DNA of 64,000 nucleotides from Halomonas sp. 7T (GCF_025643255.1 NZ_CP087112.1:1922001-1986000), one strand, 5' to 3'. Positions 8,777-18,453 are shown, numbered from the stretch's first letter. Notes: generated by a model not told the origin, from the letters alone. Numbers and translations: made by a program.

Positions 8777-10333
8777 TTAGGTTAGCTGGGGGCCTGCTTT
8801 CAAAATCGCATCGTTAACGCCTTCAAACTTCTTGAAGTTGTCGACGAACTTGGTTGCCAAATCACGCAGATGGCGGTCGTACGCGTCGCGGTCTGCCCAC
8901 GTTTCGCGGGGGTCAAGCAGACTAGAGTCTACGCCCGGCACGGCGACCGGTACCTGTAGGTTCAATCCTTCGATGTGCTTGGTGTCTACATCCCGCAGAA
9001 TGCCCGACTGGATAGCGCTGATAATGGCGCGAGTCGTCGGAATCGAGAAGCGTGAGCCACCCTCACCGTAGGCACCGCCGGTCCAACCGGTGTTAACCAG
9101 ATACACCTGGGCATCTTTTTTCTCTACGCGCTTGATCAAAAGGTCGGCGTACTCACGCGCCGGACGCGGGAAGAACGGCGCGCCAAAGCAGGTAGAGAAC
9201 GTGGCAGCCAAGCCTTCAGAGGAGCCCATTTCCGTGGAGCCCACCTTAGCGGTGTAGCCAGATAGGAAGTGGTACGCGGCCGCTTCTTTAGAGAGGATAG
9301 AGACAGGCGGGAGCACGCCCGACATATCGCAGGTCAGGAAGACAATCGCGTTAGGTTCGCCGGCTAAATTTTCGGGCACACGCTTTTCAACGTGCTCTAA
9401 CGGGTAGGCGGCGCGGGAGTTCTGGGTCAGGCTGTCGTCGGCGTAAGCTGGCTCACGGCGGTCGTTTAGCACCACGTTTTCCAGCACGGTACCGAACTTG
9501 ATAGCGTTCCAGATAACCGGCTCATTCTTCTCGGAAAGATCGATACATTTAGCATAGCAACCGCCTTCCATGTTGAAGACGATACCATCGCCCCACGCGT
9601 GCTCGTCGTCGCCAATCAGGAAACGCGCTTGGTCGGCGGACAGCGTGGTTTTACCCGTACCGGAGAGGCCAAAGAACAGGCAGGTTTCACCGTCTTCGCC
9701 AACGTTAGCCGAGCAGTGCATAGGCAGCACGTCAGCCGCCGGTAGCAGGAAGTTCTGTACCGAGAACATCGCTTTTTTCATTTCCCCGGCATAACGCATA
9801 CCGGCAATCAACACTTTACGTTCAGCAAAATTAATGATGACGCAGCCATCGGAATTAGTGCCATCACGGCTGGGGTCACACTCAAAGCCCGCGGCGTTAA
9901 GAATCGTCCACTCCTCTTTGGCGGCTTGGTTGTAGGCTTGAGGGCGTACAAACATGGTGCGGCCAAACAGGTTTTGCCATGCGGTTTCTGTAGAAACGCG
10001 CACCGGCAGATAATGCGTGGCATCGCTGCCCACGTGCAGTTCAGCAACAAAGTGCTCACGGCTACCCAGGTAATCTTCAACTCGCGCCCACAGCGCAGAG
10101 AATTTGCTAGCGTCAAACGGGCGGTTAACACTACCCCAATCGATGCTGTCGCGGGTGGAAGGCTCATCGACGATAAAGCGATCCTTCGGTGAACGCCCAG
10201 TGCGTAAGCCAGTGTTAACCACCAGGGCACCGTTAGCCGACAGGCGGCCTTCACCACGGGCCACGGCGCGCTCGATCAGTTCGGCGCTGCTGAGATTGAC
10301 GTGGGCTTGGGGAGCGGCTTGAGTCGTGGTCAT
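8777..10333 (-). CDS. pckA: Phosphoenolpyruvate carboxykinase (ATP)
   Basis: PckA decarboxylates and phosphorylates oxaloacetate to PEP, the entry step of gluconeogenesis. The 518-residue protein matches the ATP-dependent family. The P-loop GLSGTGKTT is at 222-230, the metal-binding DDEHAWGDG at 242-250, and the N-terminal substrate region [13 protein letters not shown] at 41-53. It begins MTTTQAAPQ at an ATG. It has its own terminator, and hslO lies upstream with a terminator between them. The order nudE, yrfG, hslR, hslO, pckA matches the enterobacterial block, although igaA is missing. Confidence 0.97.
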   Translation of the reverse strand: MTTTQAAPQAHVNLSSAELIERAVARGEGRLSANGALVVNTGLRTGRSPKDRFIVDEPSTRDSIDWGSVNRPFDASKFSALWARVEDYLGSREHFVAELHVGSDATHYLPVRVSTETAWQNLFGRTMFVRPQAYNQAAKEEWTILNAAGFECDPSRDGTNSDGCVIINFAERKVLIAGMRYAGEMKKAMFSVQNFLLPAADVLPMHCSANVGEDGETCLFFGLSGTGKTTLSADQARFLIGDDEHAWGDGIVFNMEGGCYAKCIDLSEKNEPVIWNAIKFGTVLENVVLNDRREPAYADDSLTQNSRAAYPLEHVEKRVPENLAGEPNAIVFLTCDMSGVLPPVSILSKEAAAYHFLSGYTAKVGSTEMGSSEGLAATFSTCFGAPFFPRPAREYADLLIKRVEKKDAQVYLVNTGWTGGAYGEGGSRFSIPTTRAIISAIQSGILRDVDTKHIEGLNLQVPVAVPGVDSSLLDPRETWADRDAYDRHLRDLATKFVDNFKKFEGVNDAILKAGPQLT

Positions 10334-10645
10334 GTCGATTCCTGGGCCTTAAGGCCGTTTCTCTCGTTTACCGGGCGTCACCGACGCCTTAAATGGTCAG
10401 CCCAGCCATAATAAAAGGGGCTGGGCGCGCTTAAGTCCGGCGCATTATGGCAAAAAGAAAGCCCCCGGGAAACGGGGGCTTTAAGCAAATATCTTGTAGT
10501 TAAACTACTACATTTGCACCATATTTTGTGTTGCGGCGCAATATTTATTCAAACAATCGTTTAGCAGGCTTGCTATATCCATTGCTGCGCCTAGCACGGC
10601 TGTTAAACAGCCTTTCTGCATTTACATCCCATGGCGACTACATAA
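10334..10645 (-). promoter_or_regulatory. pckA upstream region between hslO and pckA
   Basis: This 312-bp gap holds the hslO terminator (10458-10482) and then about 125 bp of pckA leader. The leader contains an imperfectly spaced repeat (GCCCAGCC at 10400-10407 pairing with GGCTGGGC at 10419-10426). The loop reads TATTAT on the minus strand, -10-like but without a good -35. No small gene or RNA was recognised in the remaining part. Confidence 0.3.
10458..10482 (-). terminator. Rho-independent terminator after hslO
   Basis: A 10-bp perfect stem (AAAGCCCCCG arms, 5-nt loop) is followed on the minus strand by TTTCTTTTTG-like T-rich sequence. It lies about 165 bp past the hslO stop and upstream of pckA, so it ends the yrfG-hslR-hslO transcript. 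Confidence 0.75.
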
Positions 10646-11521
10646 CTAGTGAATCACCGGTGGTGGCGCACCTGGGTCTTCTAACAAAATTTCAATATCG
10701 GCTGCTGTGTAGTGATATTTCGTGTGACAAAAATGGCACTGCGTATCGATAGCGCCCTGTTCTTGCAAAATATCCTGCAGCTCATCTTTGCCCAAGGTGT
10801 AAAGCGCATGGCTCATACGCTCCCGCGAGCAGGTGCAGCCAAAGCGAAGTGCCTTAGGCTCAAACACACGCACGGTCTCTTCATGGTAAAGCCGATACAG
10901 TACCTCGCGCTGTTCAAGGCCAAGCAGTTCTTCAGGCTTAATCGTATCGGCCAGCACTACGCTGCGCTCCCAAGCGTCCACGTCCTGATTCTGCGAGGCA
11001 TCCGGCAAGCGCTGAAGCAACAACCCACCCGCTCGCTTGCCATCGGCGACGAGCCATAGGCGTGTAGGCAACTGCTCCGATTGACCAAAATAGGCCTCTA
11101 AACAGCCGCCTAAGGTGTCGTGGTCTAACGCGACAATGCCTTGATAGCGATGCCCTTCTCGTGGGTCGAGGGTAATCACAATTTGCCCCTCCCCCACCAG
11201 TTCGCGAAAGCTTGCATACTCACTCGGCAGCGCTGCATCTTCAGCAATACGGGCAATGGCACGCAGCTCACCGCCTGGGTTTGACTCTGCCATTAACAGT
11301 GCTAGCGCCCCCTGGCCGCGCACTTCGATACTGAGCGTACCGTCTAGCTTCACGGTATCGGTTAACAGCGCAACGGCTGCCAGTAACTCACCCAGCAACG
11401 CATTGACGGCAGGCGGGTAGGCGTGGCGATCGAGCACCTCTTGATAGGCACTGGCGAGCGTGACGATTTCACCGCGCACGTTGGTTTGATCGAACAGGAA
11501 ACGCTGGATTTGATCAGACAT
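10646..11521 (-). CDS. hslO: Redox-regulated chaperone Hsp33
   Basis: Hsp33 is a cytoplasmic holdase that becomes active when oxidative stress forms disulfides in its zinc-binding C-terminus. The 291-residue protein carries the four zinc cysteines as Cys229-x-Cys231 (GCTCSRERM) and Cys262-x-x-Cys265 (CHFCHTKY), nearly the same positions as in E. coli. The N-terminal substrate-binding domain begins [11 protein letters not shown]. It follows hslR on the same strand with about 80 bp between them, and the gene pair is a known heat-shock unit. A sigma-32 promoter was not recognised by eye. Confidence 0.97.
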   Translation of the reverse strand: MSDQIQRFLFDQTNVRGEIVTLASAYQEVLDRHAYPPAVNALLGELLAAVALLTDTVKLDGTLSIEVRGQGALALLMAESNPGGELRAIARIAEDAALPSEYASFRELVGEGQIVITLDPREGHRYQGIVALDHDTLGGCLEAYFGQSEQLPTRLWLVADGKRAGGLLLQRLPDASQNQDVDAWERSVVLADTIKPEELLGLEQREVLYRLYHEETVRVFEPKALRFGCTCSRERMSHALYTLGKDELQDILQEQGAIDTQCHFCHTKYHYTAADIEILLEDPGAPPPVIH

Positions 11522-11602
11522 AAAAACCTGTATAAAGATGTAAGAAAGTGGCAGAAGTAAGGGACAGAGTGCCTGAGGAAATCAGCGTTTGCGCTGAACA
11601 TC

Positions 11603-11992
11603 TCAGTCACTGCGCTGACGTTGAAAACGCTGAATATCACGCCGCTGCTTTTTATCAGGGCGCTTAAGCGGATGCTGCATAACTTCGTTAGTGAGGCGGC
11701 GCGCTTCGGCTTCTTTAGCACGACGCTGAGCACTCTCTGGCGTTTCGGCATAGAGCTTACGCGCCTCAGGGGCGCCACGGCGCTGGTCGGATAAAGAGAT
11801 CACTTCGACTTCATAAATATCCCACCCTTGAGGCACCTGTATTAACGCGCCTAGCTCTACGGTTTTACTGGTTTTCACCCGCGCGCCATCATAATTCACT
11901 TTACCGCCTTCAATCGCTTTTTTGGCGAGTGCACGGGTTTTGAAAAACCGAGCGGCCCACAGCCACTTATCCAAACGAACGCTATCGCTCAT
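11603..11992 (-). CDS. hslR: Ribosome-associated heat shock protein Hsp15
   Basis: Hsp15 binds free 50S subunits that carry nascent chains and helps recycle stalled ribosomes. The 129-residue protein starts with an S4 RNA-binding domain (VRLDKWLWAARFFKTRALA, within residues 5-65) and ends in a very basic tail rich in Lys and Arg, as in the family. The ATG at 11992 has GGAG at 8-nt spacing. It begins 11 bp after the yrfG stop, which indicates cotranscription with yrfG and probably hslO. Confidence 0.95.
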   Translation of the reverse strand: MSDSVRLDKWLWAARFFKTRALAKKAIEGGKVNYDGARVKTSKTVELGALIQVPQGWDIYEVEVISLSDQRRGAPEARKLYAETPESAQRRAKEAEARRLTNEVMQHPLKRPDKKQRRDIQRFQRQRSD

Positions 11993-12003
11993 TCGCGCTC
12001 TCC

Positions 12004-12681
12004 TTAATTTTCTGAGCGCTGCCCTGGCAAGTTGCTTGGCAGCAGTTGAGCAAACCGATCCAAAGCGATAAATTCCTGCAGTTCTTTTTCTGGACGTCGG
12101 CTATCCGGTTGCTTGATACCCAATAAATGCTTAATGCCAAACTCACGAGCACTTTCCAGCACGTTCGCGTTATCATCAATGAACAGCGTGCGCGCGGGAT
12201 CGAAGGGTTCGCGCTCTTGCAGGGCAAACCAAAACGCCTGCTCTTCTTTGGCGGCACCGACATCTTCTGAAGAGATGATGGCATCTAAATAACTTTCCAA
12301 CCCCGTGAGCGGCAGCTTTAACGCTAAGCTGGCACGGTCAGCATTGGTTGCTAGCACAACGCGGGGATGGGCTTGTTTAAGCCACTTAAGGAAATCTAAC
12401 GCGTCGCTGCGTAGGCCAATCAGGTGCTGCACTTCCTGTTTTAATGCGACAATATCCACCCCTAGCTCACGACTCCAGTACGCTAGGCTGTACCAGTTCA
12501 GCGTGCCCTGCTCACCAATAATGCGCGCACGCAGCTCTTCTTGGCTAGCGATATCAAGCTGATGAAGCTCTACATAACGCCGGGGCAAATGCTCTAGCCA
12601 GAAATGGCTGTCAAAGTGCAGATCCAGCAGCGTACCGTCCATATCCAGCAGGACGGTATCAATCCCGCGCCAATCAATCAT
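12004..12681 (-). CDS. yrfG: HAD-family GMP/IMP nucleotidase, YrfG type
   Basis: YrfG is a HAD-superfamily 5'-nucleotidase active on purine nucleotides in E. coli. The 225-residue protein has motif I VLLDMDGTLLDL at about residues 9-20, whose two Asp residues form the catalytic pair. Motif II lies in VVLATNAD, and motif IV in LFIDDNANVLESA. The early stretch with HFWLEHLPRRY is characteristic of YrfG. The start at 12681 has GGAG upstream; the longer reading to 12762 overlaps the divergent nudE start and has no such site. It is the first gene of yrfG-hslR-hslO, divergent from nudE. Confidence 0.9.
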   Translation of the reverse strand: MIDWRGIDTVLLDMDGTLLDLHFDSHFWLEHLPRRYVELHQLDIASQEELRARIIGEQGTLNWYSLAYWSRELGVDIVALKQEVQHLIGLRSDALDFLKWLKQAHPRVVLATNADRASLALKLPLTGLESYLDAIISSEDVGAAKEEQAFWFALQEREPFDPARTLFIDDNANVLESAREFGIKHLLGIKQPDSRRPEKELQEFIALDRFAQLLPSNLPGQRSEN

Positions 12682-12751
12682 TGCCGCTCCAGTCTTAAAG
12701 AGTAAGCATGCTATTGTAGCGTAACCCGTTTTTTGCAGCCACGGAGACACG

Positions 12752-13366
12752 ATGTCTATCAACGATCAATCGTCAGGCGACACCCTAACCGGCTATCCGC
12801 GCAAGCCACAGATACTCGCTCGCCAGAGCGTCGCAAAAAGCCGTTTGTTTGAAATTGAGTCCCTCGACTTGCGTTTTTCAAATGGCGAAGAGCGCCAGTT
12901 TGAACGCTTAACCGGCGCTGACCGTGGTGCCGTCATGATTATTGCCATGCCGGACCCAGAGCACGTGTTGCTTATCCGTGAATATGCAGCAGGCTTTGAA
13001 GACTATGTCCTGACGCTACCCAAAGGGTTAGTGGATCCCGGCGAAGATATCATCACCGCCGCCAATCGCGAGCTAATGGAAGAGTGTGGCTTCGGTGCAC
13101 ACCGCCTTGAGCCGTTAGTGGAGCTTTCATTAGCACCTAACTACATGCGCCATCGTATGCAGGTACTGCTCGCCACCGACCTCTACCCAAAGCGGCTACC
13201 CGGGGATGAACCCGAGCCGCTGATTGTGGAGACGCATGCGATTGAAGAGCTGCCATCGCTACTGCTGCGAGAGGATTTCCACGAGGCTCGTGCCATCGCC
13301 GCGCTTTATATTGCTAGGGACAAACTACGCGAAGAGAAGCGCGACACTGGAATGGATTTATTGTGA
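12752..13366 (+). CDS. nudE: ADP compounds hydrolase NudE
   Basis: NudE is a Nudix hydrolase that cleaves ADP-ribose, NADH, Ap3A and related compounds. The 204-residue protein contains the full Nudix box, G-x5-E-x7-RELMEECGF, around residues 90-112, with the catalytic Glu residues in place. The N-terminal part and the tail with ARDKLREEKR fit the NudE subgroup. It is divergent from yrfG, so the short 70-bp gap carries both promoters. Its placement beside yrfG-hslR-hslO-pckA matches the enterobacterial locus and supports NudE over other Nudix types. Confidence 0.9.
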   Translation: MSINDQSSGDTLTGYPRKPQILARQSVAKSRLFEIESLDLRFSNGEERQFERLTGADRGAVMIIAMPDPEHVLLIREYAAGFEDYVLTLPKGLVDPGEDIITAANRELMEECGFGAHRLEPLVELSLAPNYMRHRMQVLLATDLYPKRLPGDEPEPLIVETHAIEELPSLLLREDFHEARAIAALYIARDKLREEKRDTGMDLL

Positions 13367-13378
13367 CAAAGCGTTTGA

Positions 13379-13402
13379 GGGGCATAAGCAGTTTAATGCC
13401 CC
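13379..13402. terminator. Possible hairpin between convergent nudE and cysQ
   Basis: A 7-bp GC-rich repeat (GGGGCAT / ATGCCCC) spans the end of cysQ just past nudE. There is no T run after it, so its role as a terminator is uncertain. Confidence 0.3.
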
Positions 13403-14151
13403 CAAACAACAAAGTCAGGGTTTAGCGTTTCAGCAGGGTCAGCATAGCTGAGCGGATCGCCCTGCAGGTTTTCTACCCGACCGCCCGCCTGCAAGATAAT
13501 GGCATGCGCAGCCGCCGTATCCCATAAGCAGGTGGGCCCGAGGCGCGGGTAAACATCGGCATCCCCTTCCGCAATCACGCAAAATTTGAGCGAGCTCCCC
13601 ATAGGCTGAAGCGTATGGCGGCCTAAGGTAGCTAGCCACGCTGTTAAGTCAGGGCTTGCGTGAGAACGGCTGGCCATTACCTTCCACTCGCTGCCGGCAT
13701 GTGGCTTACCGGCCACATGTATTGCCCGGCGCTGACCCTGGTCTATCTTGAACGCACCGACCCCTGCAGCGGCTAGATATGCAACGCCCAACGCGGGGGC
13801 GGTCACCACACCCAACACCGGCTGGCCGTTCTGGATTAATGCAATATTTACCGTAAACTCATCATTTCGCTTGATAAATTCTTTAGTACCGTCCAACGGG
13901 TCGACCAACCAGTAGCAGCCTTCGCTATCAATGCCCGCAAACCCATCAACATCCTCTTCGGAAAGAACGGGCAGCGGCTGAGGCAATGCTTGCAAACCAC
14001 GTATGATGACGCGGTGAGCCGCCTGGTCAGCTTCGGTGAGCGGGCTGTTGTCGTCTTTTAGCTCAACCCTAAACTCACGCCCATACACCGTCATGATCGC
14101 TTCACCGGCCTCGTAGGCAATGGCTAATACGCGCTCCAGCAGGTCATGCAT
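13393..14151 (-). CDS. cysQ: 3'(2'),5'-bisphosphate nucleotidase CysQ
   Basis: CysQ removes the 3'-phosphate from adenosine 3',5'-bisphosphate (PAP), the by-product of PAPS reduction. It thereby supports sulfate assimilation. The 252 residues carry the inositol monophosphatase-fold metal motif WLVDPLDGTKEFI at about 80-92, an upstream SEEDVDGF (Glu of the first metal site), and a C-terminal WDTAAAHAIILQAGG. The ATG at 14151 has AGAGGGG upstream. It is followed by no other cys gene here, but the sulfate importer at 42.5-46.3 kb is in the same window. It sits downstream of galU. Confidence 0.93.
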   Translation of the reverse strand: MHDLLERVLAIAYEAGEAIMTVYGREFRVELKDDNSPLTEADQAAHRVIIRGLQALPQPLPVLSEEDVDGFAGIDSEGCYWLVDPLDGTKEFIKRNDEFTVNIALIQNGQPVLGVVTAPALGVAYLAAAGVGAFKIDQGQRRAIHVAGKPHAGSEWKVMASRSHASPDLTAWLATLGRHTLQPMGSSLKFCVIAEGDADVYPRLGPTCLWDTAAAHAIILQAGGRVENLQGDPLSYADPAETLNPDFVVWGH

Positions 14152-14179
14152 ACGCGTCCCCTCTGGTTTTACATTGAAA

Positions 14180-14209
14180 AAGCCGCTTTAGCATTCACTC
14201 AAGCGGCTT
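14180..14209 (-). terminator. Rho-independent terminator of galU
   Basis: A 9-bp stem (AAGCCGCTT arms, 12-nt loop) is followed on the minus strand by TTTTTC-like sequence. It lies 28 bp past the galU stop and separates galU from cysQ. Confidence 0.6.
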
Positions 14210-14236
14210 GAAGAGAAACTGTTTTGGCATCTGCGA

Positions 14237-15094
14237 TTAGATATCGTAACCCGCTTCACGAGCCAGGGTGGTATTAGCGTTCAACCAACCTTGAATGTGC
14301 CCACAGTCAAACGTGCGGCCATGCATGCGGAAAGCTTGAACGGTTTTACCTTCTTGCATTAAGCGGTCAATGGCATCGGTCAGCTGGATTTCATTGCCAG
14401 CCCCCGGCGGTTGGTCGCGCAAAAGCTCCATAATACGATATGGCAGCACATAGCGGCCAATAACGGAAAGTCGCGAAGGTGCATCTTCAGGTGCTGGTTT
14501 TTCAACCACACCGCGCATCGTGGCACTTTCACCTGCGTTAGGTTCGTCACAGTCAACAATGCCGTAACGGTAAACGTCTGCCTGGGGCACGGCTTCTACC
14601 ATGATTTGAGAGGCATCATGCGCACTCCAGCGCTCTACCATCCTCCCTAAGTCACAGACGGTGCTTCCTACCTGGGGCTTTACCAAGACATCAGGCAGGA
14701 TAACGGCAAACGGTTCATCTTTATCCAGCAAATGAGCGGCACAAAAAATCGCGTGGCCTAAACCTTTGGCATTGGGCTGGCGTACACTGGTCACCTTCAG
14801 CTGTTTGGGCGAAATGGCCGACAGGGTTTCAAGCAGTGCATTCTTACCTTTACTTGCCAAGGAGTGCTCAAGCTCAAAATGGGCATCAAAATGGTCTTCA
14901 ATCGCCGATTTTCCCGCTCGGGTCACCAAAATAATTTCATTAATACCCGCCGCCAGGGCTTCTTCTACCACATGCTGAATCAGCGGACGATCGACCACAG
15001 GCACCATCTCTTTAGGAATCGCCTTGCTGATTGGCAACAGCCGTGTGCCGAAACCGGCTACTGGAATAATCGCCTTGCGCACTTGAGTCATCAT
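14237..15094 (-). CDS. galU: UTP-glucose-1-phosphate uridylyltransferase
   Basis: GalU makes UDP-glucose from UTP and glucose 1-phosphate for envelope polysaccharides and osmolyte pathways. The 285-residue nucleotidyltransferase begins with the signature GFGTRLLPISKAIPKEMVPV at residues 14-33, which binds the nucleotide. Further on are the VRQPNAKGLGHAI segment, the VILPDVLV metal region and VVEKPAPEDAPS. Two adjacent ATG codons (15094 and 15091) share one AAAGGA site. It lies directly downstream of pgm, which supplies glucose 1-phosphate, so the pair forms a functional unit; the gap is about 165 bp. Confidence 0.96.
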   Translation of the reverse strand: MMTQVRKAIIPVAGFGTRLLPISKAIPKEMVPVVDRPLIQHVVEEALAAGINEIILVTRAGKSAIEDHFDAHFELEHSLASKGKNALLETLSAISPKQLKVTSVRQPNAKGLGHAIFCAAHLLDKDEPFAVILPDVLVKPQVGSTVCDLGRMVERWSAHDASQIMVEAVPQADVYRYGIVDCDEPNAGESATMRGVVEKPAPEDAPSRLSVIGRYVLPYRIMELLRDQPPGAGNEIQLTDAIDRLMQEGKTVQAFRMHGRTFDCGHIQGWLNANTTLAREAGYDI

Positions 15095-15258
15095 TAACGT
15101 CCTTTTAAGCGTTTATTGCCCACACTTTAAATCTAATAATTAAGCTACGCTCTACACTATGCAATTTGTATGCCGGGCATCGTTTTCAAGCACTTGAAGA
15201 AGCACCTTGTTAATCACGTAACCACAGGCGCAAGCCGGGCGATCAGCAGGGTCACAAC

Positions 15259-16857
15259 TCACGCGCCACTCAATATCTTTGAAAGCAGTGCGTTAGCATT
15301 TGCAATCAGTTCATCTAGATGCTCCGGACCCTTGAAGCTTTCTGCATATACTTTGTAGAGCGATTCTGTCCCGCTGGGGCGTGCCGCAAACCAACCGTTT
15401 TGCGTCGTTACTTTTAGCCCACCTATCGCAGCGCCGTTACCCGGCGCATTCACAATAACGGCCGTGATGGGATCACCAGCTAAGACGCTATCGGTAACGC
15501 TTTGCGCACTTAACTGCTTAAAGGCAGTTTTTTCCTCAACCGTACAGGCAGTATCTACTCGCTTGTAGAACGGTTCGCCAAAGCGATCGGTTAGCGTGCG
15601 GTAATACTCACTTGGGGTTTTGCCGGTCACCGCGCGTATCTCGGCGGCCAGTAAGCACAGCGCAATCCCGTCTTTATCGGTCGACCATGCCTTGCCATCA
15701 CGGGTAAGTAGGCTAGCGCCTGCGCTCTCCTCTCCTCCAAAGGCAAGCCAGCCCTCGTGAAGGCCTGCGACAAACCATTTAAACCCAACCGGCACTTCGT
15801 ATAGCGCTCGCCCATGAGAGGCGACGACTCGATCAATCAGCGAAGACGACACCAGCGTCTTACCGATTTTAAGCGTCTCTTTCCACTCAGGCCGATGGCT
15901 GAGGAGATAATCCACGCACACGGCTAAGAAGTGGTTTGGGTTCATCAGGCCGTTAATGTCTACAATACCATGGCGATCAGCATCCGGGTCGTTTCCAAAC
16001 GCGATATCAAAACGGTCTTTAATGTTTAACAGGTTCGCCATAGCAGCAGCACTAGAGCAATCCATACGAATCTTGCCGTCATGGTCTGGCGGCATAAAAC
16101 GAAAGCTTTCATCAACGGTAGTATTGACCACCTCAAGGTTCAGCCCGTAATGCTCGGCGACCGCTTGCCAGACTGGCAGTGCGGTGCCGCCCATAGGGTC
16201 CGCCCCTAGCGTAAGGTGGGCATTTTGGATGGCCACCATATCCACCACGCGACCCAGCTGCGCCACGTAGTGGGCCGTGTAGTCATACTCCTGGGCATGG
16301 TTTAGCGCGTCTGACACCGAAGCCAAGGCGATATCGCCTAACTCTCCTAGCAGATACGCATTGGCACGCTGTTCAATCCATTGCGTCGCGTCCGTATCTG
16401 CAGGCCCACCGTGGGCAGGGTTGTACTTGATTCCGCCATCTTCAGGAGGATTATGGGACGGGGTGATAATCAGGCCATCGGCTTTCCCGGCACCCTCAAT
16501 AGTCTGATGCTGAGGGCTGTTGTGCTGCAAAATAGCGCGGCTGATCAGCGGCGTTGCCGTATAGCCCTGAGACTTTTCCACAAACACCGGCACTTTATTC
16601 GCCGCCAAAACACGCAGGACCATCTCCCAGGCAGGACGGGAGAGCGCGTGGGTATCAAAACCTAAAAACAGCGGCCCTTGGTAGCCTTGCGCTTTACGGT
16701 AATCTACCACCGCCTGAGTAATCGCCGTAATGTGCGCTGCGTTAAAGGTGCGCTCTGACGCCCGCCCCCGATGGCCAGAGGTGCCAAAGGCAACACGCTC
16801 CTTCGCCACGCTGGCATTTGGGCTGTGTGCATAAAACGCCTGAGTGATGGCATCCAT
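15259..16857 (-). CDS. pgm: Phosphoglucomutase (alpha-D-glucose 1,6-bisphosphate type)
   Basis: Pgm interconverts glucose 6-phosphate and glucose 1-phosphate. The 532-residue protein shows the phosphohexomutase landmarks. The active serine lies in IITPSHNPPEDGGIKYN near residue 140. The magnesium loop is DPDADRHG near 300, the sugar-specificity loop GGEESAGAS near 370, and the phosphate-binding RPSGTESLYKVY is near the C-terminus. The ATG at 16857 has AAGGAG at 8-nt spacing, so a start six codons earlier was rejected. It lies upstream of galU on the same strand, linking sugar phosphate supply to UDP-glucose. Confidence 0.95.
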   Translation of the reverse strand: MDAITQAFYAHSPNASVAKERVAFGTSGHRGRASERTFNAAHITAITQAVVDYRKAQGYQGPLFLGFDTHALSRPAWEMVLRVLAANKVPVFVEKSQGYTATPLISRAILQHNSPQHQTIEGAGKADGLIITPSHNPPEDGGIKYNPAHGGPADTDATQWIEQRANAYLLGELGDIALASVSDALNHAQEYDYTAHYVAQLGRVVDMVAIQNAHLTLGADPMGGTALPVWQAVAEHYGLNLEVVNTTVDESFRFMPPDHDGKIRMDCSSAAAMANLLNIKDRFDIAFGNDPDADRHGIVDINGLMNPNHFLAVCVDYLLSHRPEWKETLKIGKTLVSSSLIDRVVASHGRALYEVPVGFKWFVAGLHEGWLAFGGEESAGASLLTRDGKAWSTDKDGIALCLLAAEIRAVTGKTPSEYYRTLTDRFGEPFYKRVDTACTVEEKTAFKQLSAQSVTDSVLAGDPITAVIVNAPGNGAAIGGLKVTTQNGWFAARPSGTESLYKVYAESFKGPEHLDELIANANALLSKILSGA

Positions 16858-16985
16858 CCCCACGTCTCCTTTCAACTCTACGAATAGTCTATTTTGCTGT
16901 TATGAACAGTTTACTGACATAGACACAGCAGATGCGAGCTGGCATAGCGGATATCAGCAACAGGTTAAGCAGCCATACATAAAAA

Positions 16986-17009
16986 AACCGGCCCCTAAAG
17001 GGACCGGTT
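16986..17009 (-). terminator. Rho-independent terminator of the porin gene
   Basis: A near-perfect 10-bp stem (AACCGG-CCC / GGG-CCGGTT with one mismatch, loop TAAA) is followed on the minus strand by seven T residues. It is about 50 bp past the porin stop. Confidence 0.8.
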
Positions 17010-17057
17010 CTATACTGTTTTGCAGGGGTTACACCCTTAAGCGTGGTTAAACCAAGC

Positions 17058-18191
17058 TTAGAAGTGGTAACGCGCGCCTGTCAGCCAGTAAACATCGTCA
17101 CCATCAGCACGATCAACACTGATAGCATCACTGCCACCTACAGTAATATCAACTGACTGCTGGTCAGCCTGATGAAGCTCGGTAAACACGTCAAAGTTGC
17201 TGGAAACTTTGTAGTAAGCGCCCAACGCCCATGCAGTACGGCTGTCGTCATTATCACGATCTACATTGTAGATGTCAGCATTGAATGCCCAAGGACCAGT
17301 GGCGAAAGTACCACCAAGGCCTACTGTGTCAAAACCGCCACCAAAAGTATCGTTGTCACTACGGGTTTCATAACCCAGACGTGCAGAGAACTGGTCAGTA
17401 ATAGCGTAAGAACCGATCAAGCCATAACGCATTTCATCGTTACCGCCGTCGCCACGAGCTACGTCATCAACAAAACCTAAACCAATAGTGACCGGGCCTT
17501 GTGCATAGCGAACACCACCTTGCGATGCCACTTCAGAACCATCGTCAGTAGTCTGACGAGCAGCACCACCAGATAAGCTGCCATCATTACGCAGACCACG
17601 CTCACTGAAGTGCTTCAGTTGCAAGAATGCGGTGAAGCCACTCAGGTCAGGCGTGTAATAACCGATAGAGTCGCCACGTGACTGGGTCGGGTGACCAGCG
17701 AACTCTAAACCACGATCGATGTAAACATCGAAAGGAAGAGATACGAACTGGTTGTACATGGAGTCAAAGTTACCAGCTTGGAAAGTACCAAACTGATCGC
17801 TTTGCAAGCCTAAGTAAGCTTGACGAGTTTCAGAAAAGGCTGAGAAGCTGTTTCCGTTACGGTTGCCAGATTCGTCAGCACGGAAACGCCACTCAAGACG
17901 GCCGAAAGCGGTCAGATCACGAGTAACTTCATGGCTCATGCGCAGGCCAAGACGAGAATACACATCTACGAATTCAGCGCCATTGTTGACAGAAACATTT
18001 TCACCAGCACCCGCAGCTTGCTCTGCACCAGTTGCGGAGCGGTAGTCAGGGCCGCCACCAGCGATACCCACTGCGATACGACCATAGACGTCAAGCTTGG
18101 TGCCGTCTTGGTCATATACAGTTGCTGCTTGTGCTGCTGCAGAGGCACCCAGGGCGCCGATAATAGCAGTCGCTAAAAGTGTCTTTTTCAT
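17058..18191 (-). CDS. Outer-membrane general porin (OmpC/PorB-like)
   Basis: This is a trimeric beta-barrel porin that lets small solutes cross the outer membrane. The 377-residue precursor has a clear signal peptide (MKKTLLATAIIGALGASAAAQA), with cleavage likely after residue 22 (AQA-ATV). The mature protein starts ATVYDQDGTKLDVYGRIAVG, as in many gammaproteobacterial porins. It alternates polar and apolar residues and ends in GARYHF, whose terminal Phe is the barrel assembly signal. It is rich in Asp and Glu, as halophile surface proteins often are. The start has AAGGA upstream. It is single, with its own terminator and an inverted repeat in its leader. Confidence 0.93.
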   Translation of the reverse strand: MKKTLLATAIIGALGASAAAQAATVYDQDGTKLDVYGRIAVGIAGGGPDYRSATGAEQAAGAGENVSVNNGAEFVDVYSRLGLRMSHEVTRDLTAFGRLEWRFRADESGNRNGNSFSAFSETRQAYLGLQSDQFGTFQAGNFDSMYNQFVSLPFDVYIDRGLEFAGHPTQSRGDSIGYYTPDLSGFTAFLQLKHFSERGLRNDGSLSGGAARQTTDDGSEVASQGGVRYAQGPVTIGLGFVDDVARGDGGNDEMRYGLIGSYAITDQFSARLGYETRSDNDTFGGGFDTVGLGGTFATGPWAFNADIYNVDRDNDDSRTAWALGAYYKVSSNFDVFTELHQADQQSVDITVGGSDAISVDRADGDDVYWLTGARYHF

Positions 18192-18231
18192 GATGTAGGT
18201 TCCTTAACTAGCTTACTGTTTCGATCGTTAT

Positions 18232-18255
18232 TGCCAACTTATAGGTAAGTTGGCA
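18232..18255 (-). promoter_or_regulatory. Perfect inverted repeat in the porin leader
   Basis: A 10-bp perfect inverted repeat (TGCCAACTTA / TAAGTTGGCA, 4-bp centre TAGG) lies 41-64 bp upstream of the porin ATG. It could be an operator or an mRNA hairpin. No known regulator motif was assigned. On the minus strand further upstream, TTGACC and TATAAC are seen but only 14 bp apart, so the promoter itself is not secure. Confidence 0.5.
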
Positions 18256-18453
18256 GTTGGCTTGCGGGCCATGCTCTTGTTCCATCCTCCGGTTTTTCCC
18301 GGTGGTATGTGGCATGTCCTCAACTAAGCCTTGTTATATTCCAATGCTCGCAGGTCAAACTCTATACCGGGTTTCCAGTGAACGCAATAGAAAAAAACAG
18401 TGTTTTTTTACGATTTGCATATTTTTAGGGAACCCTAGCAGGCTGACTAGGTC

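Noticed and set aside
13379..13402. A strong terminator between nudE and cysQ
   Set aside because: Seven base pairs only and no T run; kept as a low-confidence feature.
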